A DNA stretch of 64,000 nucleotides from Cornus controversa (lineage: Eukaryota; Streptophyta; Magnoliopsida; Cornales; Cornaceae), in assembly GCA_026545225.1 (NCBI GenBank), contig CM048848.1, forward strand, positions 21,802,806-21,866,805, given 5' to 3'. The notes under the pieces were generated by a model that had not been told where the DNA came from, searched no databases, and saw only the letters and a program-made list of their open reading frames with translations. Shown piece by piece: positions 56,492 through 64,000 of this stretch (position 1 is the stretch's first letter; every line of letters starts with the position of its first letter). The position numbers and the translations under genes are program-made.

Positions 56492-58469
56492 CACCCCCAA
56501 ACTTACATATTGCTAGTCCCTTAGCAATGCAATATTACAAAAATGAAATTAACTATCTTATACAAAAATTTAATCATGCTCAGTCATCAACTAGATAAAG
56601 GGCGATCATCCGTTCATTTCACATTTCGCAAATGTAACAAGTATTACAGAACTATGCAGTCATTAGCAAAAATGGACTTTCACAAGCTATAAATAAACGA
56701 GGGCCCCCACATAATGGCCAGTCCGAACAAACATACCGATTCTGACCCCAAAATTCTCTTTGAAAAGTGAACATGCATTCTAGCGCATGAATTTTTCATA
56801 TTTGGAGAAGAATAAGAACAAATCTGCTTTTAAAAGAAAAACTCATTGAAACGGTTCGACACTGTTGTTCATTATCACAAAATATTCCTGATTGCTCATG
56901 TACGGATGACCGTGCAATGCTTAGCTCTTTTTGCTTTCTTGCAAGCCCATGTAGCGGCATTGGGCCAATGACTCCCAAACCAATTGGTTTTAGGGCATTA
57001 GGTGAGGAAACACCCCTCGGACTTAATAACCAAGCTTGCAAGGCGATGAGTTTAAGCAAGCCACTCGCTTTTTATTGCTCAACCTTGCACACTTATACTC
57101 GAATACTCCCTGCTTTGAGGCATAGAGATCCGGTTTATTGAGTGAGAAGGCTTATTGCATTTATTTTATAATGTTTTTTTTTTACAACAACCGGAAGAAC
57201 TTATTCTTTAAGTTGTTCTAATAAAAATAGAAATTTATAAAATTCTCCATCAGACTTATACCCCACAACTTAAAATGCATGTGTGCGAATTTGTGCGGTT
57301 AAGGACAAATTTAGGGCAAGAACTATACGTGCTCATATTTGGACAAAAATGTAGACCGTTCTAGCCTATTATATAACTTGCAAAAGTGCGGGTATTTACA
57401 ATGTTAAAGTTCTTAACTACCTGTTGCATTTACCTCAAACATGTATTCGAATGATCTTCCTTTAAAAAGCAAGACATCATAGCAAGCATGCAAAAATATC
57501 AAGAAAAGAAACTTGCTCTACAATGACACAAGACATCATAGCAAGCATGCAAAAATATCAAGAAAAGAAACTTGCTCTACAATGACAATCAATACAAAGA
57601 CTGAACATTGCATGCATATGCAAGTGGTATAGCATACCGCACCCCCAAACTTAGACGCAACATTGTCCTCAATGTTTGGACAAGAAGAACAAGGAAAGAA
57701 TTTACCAGGATTGCAGAACGCGACAAAAATGGCATTCCAATACCGGCGGTCATGCTGGAAATGAGAAAAACCTGCACGGAACACCAACTAGATACCACGA
57801 GCATTAAATGGAACAAAAAGTAGATAAAAAGAACATAATAAAAGAATTATGGACAAGCGGATAAGGCCGAGATCAATGCACATCCAAGACTCGAGACTCG
57901 GAACTGGTGTTTCCCAATTGACTAAGAGGTCTATATGATAAGATATTGACTATCCAGGCACGCTAACGTATAACATGCAAAGGGGCTGCCTTTCTTTATT
58001 AACGCCATACTACATTGAAGCAATCTCAATAGTATCGGGAATTGAAACCAGGCGGTAATAAACAAAAATCATCAATTGAATCGCATATAATAATTAGGCA
58101 AGTGGTACTACATACATAGTCAAAGTAGAGAGAGAGCATTGATATTGGCAGAAAGTAAAAATAAAGACAAAATATAACACAGGGCTATAAAAGAAAGGAG
58201 AACTGTATTCCATATATGTGAACATAAGTTTCAGTACAAAGGGTACATGGATGTGGAATACACAAAAACTAATATGGCCAACATGGCCTATCAAAAATAA
58301 AGAAAGAAAAATACAGACAGTAAAACATAAAGTACAAATAGATAGATCTACTCGAGGGTGGGTGGTGGTGGTGGTGGCTCGGTGGGAGGAGGAAGTCGGA
58401 TGGTCTTGGAAAGAATTATGGAAATGAGAGGGAGCCCAAATGTTTAAATAAGGAATCGGCTCACGTGCA
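56492..58469 (-). other. E2 3' region: PPT, PPT-like motif, tandem duplication
   Basis: PPT AAGTTTGGGGGTG on minus at 56492-56504. A second copy is at 57640-57652, with palindrome ACATTGTCCTCAATGT at 57660-57675. A 59 bp unit (CAAGACATCATAGCAAGCAT...) is repeated twice at 57470-57587. No supported gene. Plus and minus frames around 58100-58480 show no domain. Confidence 0.75.
57470..57587. repeat. Tandem duplication, 59 bp period
   Basis: Two nearly identical copies of CAAGACATCATAGCAAGCAT followed by GCAAAAATATCAAGAAAAG, starting at 57470 and 57529. The exactness shows a recent slip. Confidence 0.9.
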
Positions 58470-58480
58470 GGCATCACGTC

Positions 58481-58616
58481 AATCTCGATTGATCGAGATG
58501 TACATCTCGATCAATCGAGATTTTGATCAATCGGAATCCTACCTCGATCAATCGAGATCAACTTCGATCAATCGAGATTTCACTTCGATCAATCGAGATT
58601 TCGATTGATCGAGGAC
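58481..58616. repeat. Palindrome cluster built on TCGATCAATCGA in E2
   Basis: At least six units: ATCTCGATTGATCGAGAT, ATCTCGATCAATCGAGAT, TTTTGATCAATCGG, CCTCGATCAATCGAGAT, TTCGATCAATCGAGATTT (twice) and TTCGATTGATCGAGG. Located just beyond the integrase end, in the position of the CGATCGATC cluster of E1. Confidence 0.9.
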
Positions 58617-58860
58617 CTATCGAAGTGCTATCGAAGAATACTACCTCTCGGGACTTTGGACTTAGCAAACTCTCTGCATTATTTTGAGATGCTCAAAAAC
58701 AGCCAGCTTGAGTTACACTTCATGGACTTGGACTTATGGGACTTAGATACTAAATTGTTTAGATACAAAATTTACCTTGGATTAAAGGGACATCATGGAA
58801 GCATGATAGCTACCATGGCCTCGCCACCTTACACGTCTATGGCATGATGTTCGAGTCGGC

Positions 58861-60012
58861 TCACGAGTCAAAATATACGGGATCCGTCAAAGTGACGACA
58901 TTCACGTATTCGGTGGTAACTTGGTCATCCACGCACACTTTTAAGCGCTGCCCGTTTACTTTGAACAACGATCCATCTTTCAAGTCCTTCAATTCCACCG
59001 CTCCATGGGGAGCAACGGAATTAATCAAAAATGGACCATCCCAACGGGAGCGAAGTTTTTCGGAAAACAAATGCAGGCGTGAGTTGTACAACCATACTTT
59101 TTGGCCCGGAGAAAACGTTTTGACTCGAATATTATGATCATGAAAGGCTTTGGACTTTGCCTTATAGATTTTAGCATTCTCATACGCGTCATGTCGCAAT
59201 TATTCCAATTCATTTAATTGAAGCTTTCGATTAGATCCGGCCGTTTGCATGTCAAAATTGAAAGTTTTGGTGGCCCACATAGCTTTATGCTCCAATTCAA
59301 CCAGAAGATGGCACGCTTTGCCATAAACCAACTAGTAAGGTGACATTCCAATGGGAGTCTTATACGCAGTTCGGTATGCCCATAATGCATCATTTAGTCG
59401 CAATGACCAATCTTTCCGGTCAGGCCGAACGGTCTTCTCAAGAATGTTCTTAATCTCCCTATTGGATACCTCTACTTGGCCACTAGTTTGAGGATGGTAT
59501 GGGGTGGCTACTTTGTGTGTGACAGAGTATTTGGTAAGCAAGGTTCGAAGGAACCGGTTACAGAAATGTTTACCTCCGTCACTGATGAGGGCTCGAGGTG
59601 TACCAAACCGGCTAAAGATATTCGCTTGAATGAACTTAACCACGACTGCGTGATCATTGGTTTTGGTAGCAATGACCTCTATCCATTTAGATACGTAGTC
59701 CACCGCCACAAGTATGTACTCATGACCAGTAGAGGGTGGAAAATGTCCCATGAAGTCAATGCCCCACACATCAAATATCTCAATAATAAGAATAGGGTTA
59801 AGAGGCATCATGTCCTTCCGAGACATCGCGCCTAGGCGCTGACATCGCTCACAAGAGCGGCAAAATAAATATGCATCCCGATGAAGTGTTGGCCAGAAAA
59901 ATCCGCATTGAAGAATTTTTGCTGCGGTTTTCTTAGCACTAAAGTGTCCCCCACAAGCGAGTGTATGACAAAATTTGAGAATACTTTGGAATTCACTATT
60001 GGGTACACACAT
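58861..60012 (-). pseudogene. E2 integrase
   Basis: Frame 60012-59332 begins [20 protein letters not shown], then the HHCC finger ([13 protein letters not shown]...[11 protein letters not shown]). Core follows with [20 protein letters not shown] then [17 protein letters not shown]. The catalytic Asp lies in DFMG and the next in [12 protein letters not shown], with Glu in [16 protein letters not shown]. Frame 59199-58861 supplies the C-terminal [20 protein letters not shown] and SRWDGPFLI, ending VTLTDPVY. Between them, 59200-59330, two stops or shifts interrupt. The DDE triad is complete. This copy shows what E1 lacks. Confidence 0.85.
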
Positions 60013-60361
60013 TCAAATTAATTGATCGGGGCAATATTTGAACAATTGAGGATCGTCCCAATAATATGATCGTGATTGGGAGAAAAAATGATCATTCTCT
60101 TGCTTGGTCCAAGAAGATGGTATTTTACTGGTTGCCAAGTAGTTAACAACATCCGCATACCAAGGGATACTCTCTTGAGAAATGACAAAGAGTTGTTCAT
60201 CCAGGAAGGATTCACAAACTGGAATGGAGTTATGGAGGGATTCAACAAGAATTCTAGAAAGGTGGTCAGCCACCACATTTTCAGTTCCCTTTTTGTCTCT
60301 AATCTCAAAATTGAACTCTTGCAACAGGAGTATCCATCGGATCAACCTAGGCTTGGTGTCC
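60013..60361 (-). pseudogene. E2 RNase H tail, cut by E3
   Basis: [20 protein letters not shown] and [14 protein letters not shown] (RNase H end), then [18 protein letters not shown], the connection to the integrase. It stops at 60361 where the E3 LTR begins. Open frames running from 60414 are chimeras of LTR and pol sequence. The final TGA-free stretch down to 60013 ends at FKYCPDQLI, followed by a stop. Confidence 0.8.
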
Positions 60362-61870
60362 TGATTCGTGTGTGAGTGTGACTCAAAAAGTATATCAATT
60401 AAAATTTTCCACACTTCGCAATAGAACGAATTCCTTGCAGAATAGGGCTATCGAAATGAATGGGTATTGTACCTCAGGGATTATGTTCTGACGAGTTGGA
60501 ACACAGAACTAATTCTAATTAAATTTATAAGAAAAGAATTCTGATTTTTAACTAATTAAAAAGATAAAATAAAATAAATCAAAGGTAAACAGATAATGAA
60601 GATAATAAGAGAGAAACCTAGGGTGTTTGACTTCACCACTAACTCCACAATCAATGGTCAATTGAATCAACTATAGGGGAATTACATCATGCATAAGTGG
60701 TGTCGGTGGCTACAAGCTCACCTTCATCCGTCAAGAAGATAACATATGATTAAGGCTAAGCCATGGACTATCTTCGATTGGCATGGGCCATCTGCCTAAC
60801 TACTCTAATCTAGGGTGCAGTATGGTTCATCTTCTCTAGGCATAATCCATCAAAGCTCATAACAATATATTCAGTGATTACCATTGTGTAATAATCTCTC
60901 TCATGATCACAGAAAACAAAAGAGATTGAGTTCAATAACAACAACTAAATATCTAAGACAAGATAAGAAATCATTGAGATTGAATTTACAAGACTTTTAT
61001 TGCTCAATTCATTAATAAGAATCCTCACAATTACACAATCTATGCATGTATATAAAGGTCCCCAATAATTAAAACAATCAAACCATTGATGCTTTGTTAG
61101 GGCTACATCAAAACCCTAGTGGATGAACTAGCCGCTCATGGTAGAAGAAGAAGCTTCAACTGTTGAGGAAGAAGACATCATCTTTCTGAATTACGCGTAT
61201 GACTTCGTTCTCCAATGGCTCTGCAATATGTTTCTGTTCTCTTCAGCCCTCTCAGACTCTCCAATCTCTGTGTGTAAGCTCTCTCTCTTCAGCCTCCAAG
61301 TCTTCCCTTTATTCCCCAAGAGAATACACCAAAGTCCTAATCCAATTAGGAATTAATTAGGGTTTCCCGCAGCACTAATCAGGTGGGTTTTTCCTGCTGA
61401 CTTCGGCCCGACTTTTGACCCACTAGAAGTCCGATTTACGGAATTTTCGTGAAATACAAAAGTGTGCAGAATCAAATTTCGTTCAACCCCACGCGGAAAT
61501 AATGTCGATTTGAGGCTCGGAAATAAGACTTCTGGTCCGTTTTCCAAAACGGGATTAAGACTGCATTATGCGCAGATTTGGGCTTCAGGCCCGAAACCTT
61601 CTTAAGCAGCTGTAATTCTCTTGGACCTCTTTCTTGGGCTGATTTGAGTTGAAATAAATGGTTGAGTGAATCTCCTTGATGTAGGCTTCATCTCACCATC
61701 TTGGATGTCTTCTTTAAAAGCCCAAAAGCACGGTTTTAACTGAAATAATCATTAAGGCCCTGAAAATACAGAAAACACTAAAACAAAGTAAAATCACAAA
61801 ATAATCTATCACTAAGAGAATAAAATACATAAGTTAAGAGGCTAGAATGCGTAACATTCGATGCCGATCA
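60362..61870 (-). repeat. 3' LTR of E3
   Basis: 1509 bp, TGATTCGTG...GCCGATCA. Aligns over its whole length with the E1 LTRs but is more diverged from them than they are from each other. Has a few indels, for example near 61225-61300. Confidence 0.9.
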
Positions 61871-63338
61871 CACCCCCAAACTTACATATTGCTAGTCCCT
61901 TAGCAATAGAATAAAACAAAACTAAAACAAAGAAACTACTAAACACTAACTAAACTACCTAACTCCACTTTCGTGGGAGAAACGATTGTATTTAGCATAT
62001 GCAACAAGCCTTTAAACCCCTAGGTTCCCCCTAGTGGACGAGTATAGTCTCGTGAGGGTTTCCAGAAATGTTACCCACAAACATTCAAAATTCTGTTTCA
62101 ACATTAATTCAATAAGAAGATTACAATACATAGTTACAAACTTGCATTCAAGAATAATTTCAAACTTTCAAATTCTATAATTCAAAGCAATGGTCCCCAT
62201 GCATAATTCACATCAACATATCTCAAAATAATTAACTCTAGCTCCCTCGTGTAAAGTGAACTAACAATCATCTCATGTAGCATAACCTAGCTCTGAATAT
62301 ATTAAGGCACATACCCCTTCAACTCACTAGCTCCCCTTATTGAACTCATACTTCCCAACATGCATACATGACTTTTTCATCATTTTTTTCTTTTCATCCC
62401 TTTTTTTTTTATTGCTTTATTGGTTGTGCAATGTCTTGATTTATTAAGCTTTCTGAAAGATCCATGTAGCAAGCTTTCAGTCAGTGACTCCCAAACCAGA
62501 TGGCTTTAGGGCACTAGGCTTTGAGATACCCCGAAGACCTAATTACTCGAATCAGCCAGGCTACAAATCAAGACAACCAATGCTCATCTTTCCTCACCCT
62601 TTCACTTTTGACGCGAACACTCCGTGCTTCCTGAGGCATAGAGGCCCGGTTACTCATGAAAAGGATCAAATTGATTTGCTTATTCATCACTTTTTTTTTT
62701 TTTTTCACTTCTTTTCTTTCTTTTTTTCATTGAAGTCAAGTATAACACATCATTGGTACTCATTCTCAAGAGATACTAATTAATATCAAGCATATGTAAC
62801 TCAATAACTCAAAACATAGGTTTATACCCCACAAGATTATGCTAGTGTGCCTGTGCATGTAAGGAAACTAAAATTAATCACTTCAAAACATGTTATTGCA
62901 AACCATGATTAAAACCACATAATTTAAACCACAGTTTCTAAAAATTTAAAACATACTCAAAAATTGCAAGTTATGCACCTACATAAGGTATTAATCCCTT
63001 GAATAATGTCAAAACATTCTATCTAAAAATAAAACAAAATAAAATAAAAAAAACAAACTAAGAAAATAAAATAACATAAAATCCTAATACAAAAAGAATT
63101 TCACACAAATTTCCCCCCATATTCCAATAAAGCACACAAATAGGCATCGCCTCACCCCCAAACTTAAACTGTACATTGTCCTCAATGTACACCCAATTGA
63201 AGCATAGAGAAGGTAAGAACGATGTTACCAGGACCAAGGAGTAGTGGCAAGAAAATAGAGCACATCACTAGCATGAAGGCAAGGCAAGCACACCCCCAAA
63301 CTTGGATGATTCAACCTGTCAAAACAAACCACTTCCTG
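61871..63338 (-). other. E3 3' untranslated region with PPT and PPT-like motif
   Basis: PPT AAGTTTGGGGGTG on minus at 61871-61883, and a second copy at 63153-63165 with palindrome ACATTGTCCTCAATGT at 63173-63188. A third CACCCCCAAACTTGG at 63293. T-rich tracts near 62398-62410 and 62691-62705. No gene seen. Confidence 0.8.
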
Positions 63339-64000
63339 TCAAGGCTGTGGTGGTGACTGAGCATCCGGATCTAAGTTTGCTTGGCGCATCAGTGCACGCA
63401 TCATCCTCCTCATCTCTAGTTGCTCTTGGCGAGTGTCACGAAAGTGATCCGCCATCTCTGCTCTCATTGCACCAAACTGTGTGGAGACCTCTGTCTGTAA
63501 GGTGCCAAACTGGGCTGTCAACCCAGCAATCTGCCCTTCTAAGTATTGATAATCATGGCCACCAGCCTGTGCATGCACTTCCTCTTCCTCTGCCTCCATC
63601 TCCTCTGGATCATCTACCGGTGGTGGTACATCTACATGCTCTCCTCCTTGGGCCAACCGAGATACCTCACCAGGCGCTGCAATGACTCTCTGGTGCATAT
63701 GAGATCGACTCAAGTTCCAGTCATGCGTGCCATAATGAAGGTCATGTGGAAAGGCAAGCTCGTCCTCGTGGACTGCATACCCCTGTGTTACAAGCAACTG
63801 GTGAATAATAGTAGGGAATGGGAACTCCCAGTCACTTGCACTGTCTGGTACTTTGGCCACAACCTTGGAATAGAATTTCTCCATCTGGCCCCAGACAATC
63901 TGTGGGAATGACAGCCAATGCCCAAAATGTATGGCATATAAGGCTCTGAGGAACTCTTGACGTCTTTCGGTTTTATGTCCAATTGGACAGACATTCTTGA
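63339..64000 (-). CDS. E3 env-position ORF (putative plant transposon protein), partial
   Basis: Open from the window end down to the stop at 63339-63341 (TGA). It covers KNVCPIGHKTERRQEFLRAL, FGHWLSFPQIVWGQ, WEFPFPTIIHQLLVTQGYAV and DLHYGTHDWNLSRSHMHQRV. It continues without the stop that splits the E1 copy (SRLAQGGEHVDVPPPVDD) into an acidic stretch and a coiled coil (GQIAGLTAQFGTLQTEVSTQ), ending in QANLDPDAQSPPQP. The intact reading frame shows that the coiled coil is a genuine C-terminal part of the protein. N-terminal residues lie outside the window. Function unknown. No membrane segment in the visible part. Confidence 0.8.
   Translation of the reverse strand, partial: KNVCPIGHKTERRQEFLRALYAIHFGHWLSFPQIVWGQMEKFYSKVVAKVPDSASDWEFPFPTIIHQLLVTQGYAVHEDELAFPHDLHYGTHDWNLSRSHMHQRVIAAPGEVSRLAQGGEHVDVPPPVDDPEEMEAEEEEVHAQAGGHDYQYLEGQIAGLTAQFGTLQTEVSTQFGAMRAEMADHFRDTRQEQLEMRRMMRALMRQANLDPDAQSPPQP

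Larger units (their letters stand above)
56492..60361 (-). mobile_element. Athila-like element E2, internal 3' part (pol end to PPT)
   Basis: Minus-strand order: end of RNase H (interrupted at 60361 by E3), integrase, palindrome cluster, a long non-coding 3' region with a PPT-like motif, PPT and LTR. There is no env-position ORF between integrase and the 3' region. The upstream part of pol and the 5' LTR lie beyond E3, outside the window. The integrase is more complete than in E1. Confidence 0.85.
60362..64000 (-). mobile_element. Athila-like element E3, 3' part, runs off the window
   Basis: 3' LTR 60362-61870, PPT, non-coding 3' region, then env-position ORF open to the window end. Same family as E1 (LTR and ORF very similar). 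Inserted in the RNase H region of E2. Left target site would be TGTCC (60357-60361), and its partner lies outside. The gag-pol part is beyond the window. Confidence 0.85.

Noticed and set aside
58094..58477. 127-codon minus-strand ORF with hydrophobic stretches
   Set aside because: Lies in non-coding 3' region of E2, has no relatives in E1 or E3, and covers microsatellite-like GGTGGTGGT.
60013..60414. ORF starting [18 protein letters not shown]
   Set aside because: Its first residues are translated from the E3 LTR and the rest from E2 pol; a chimera across an insertion junction.
1..64000. tRNA, rRNA, CRISPR or organelle DNA
   Set aside because: No cloverleaf, rRNA-like or regularly spaced repeat-spacer pattern noticed; tRNA-like words occur only as primer-binding sites.

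Overview
This window looks like a piece of a eudicot plant nuclear genome, probably a species with a repeat-rich genome. It is AT-rich and has no operons. It contains a decayed cluster of plant NLR (CC-NB-LRR) disease-resistance genes, and the rest is mostly LTR retrotransposons of plant lineages (Ty3/gypsy Tekay, Tat and Athila types; Ty1/copia) plus LINE and Mutator-type MITE remnants. I saw no rRNA, tRNA, CRISPR or bacterial features, and no clearly intact host gene.

Layout. 1-1587: LTR of a Tekay-like Ty3 element. 2155-3630: truncated LINE on the minus strand. 4400-20660: NLR cluster made of an NB-ARC relic (4.4 kb), an NLR split into an N-terminal half (8131-9452) and an ARC2-LRR half (14998-16548), and an LRR pseudogene (17.6-18.4 kb). 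Flanking sequence duplicated within the cluster shows it arose by tandem duplication. The split NLR is broken exactly inside its P-loop by a 5.5 kb near-perfect inverted repeat (9453-14997). Its arms each carry the accessory ('putative gypsy type transposon') ORF normally found in Tat-lineage retrotransposons. 20.8-21.4 kb: LINE relic. 21371-22572: miniature copia-type element with TSD GTTTA.

24600-34859: a copia-type solo LTR split by a full-length 9.8 kb Tat-like element (24941-34722, TSD TCTAT, minus strand). That element carries gag-pol with two RNase H modules, a tandem-repeat block and a spliced accessory ORF on the opposite strand. 35482-36032: 551 bp Mutator-type MITE with a perfect 9 bp TSD. 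36438-43912: Tekay-like element (minus), interrupted by a solo LTR with TSD CATGG and truncated upstream of its gag zinc knuckle. 43913-64000: three nested Athila-like elements, all minus strand. Element E2 is the host. E1 (44219-55429, TSD GGGAT) sits in E2's 3' LTR, and E3 (from 60362, running off the window) sits in E2's RNase H region.

How it fits together. The NLR cluster supplied the original sequence. Tandem duplication followed by deletions removed most of the NB-ARC from every copy, and retrotransposons then filled the right side in successive layers. The order of events can be read from target-site duplications: Tekay, then E2, then E1 and E3; copia LTR, then Tat element. The most unusual items are the giant hairpin-forming repeat in the NLR P-loop, the antisense spliced ORF of the Tat element, and the paired internal PPT plus palindrome shared by the Athila elements. 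A repeated KIHH module in the NLR N-terminus also stands out. Coordinates of LTRs were read by eye from TG..CA ends and TSDs. Coordinates of relics are approximate.
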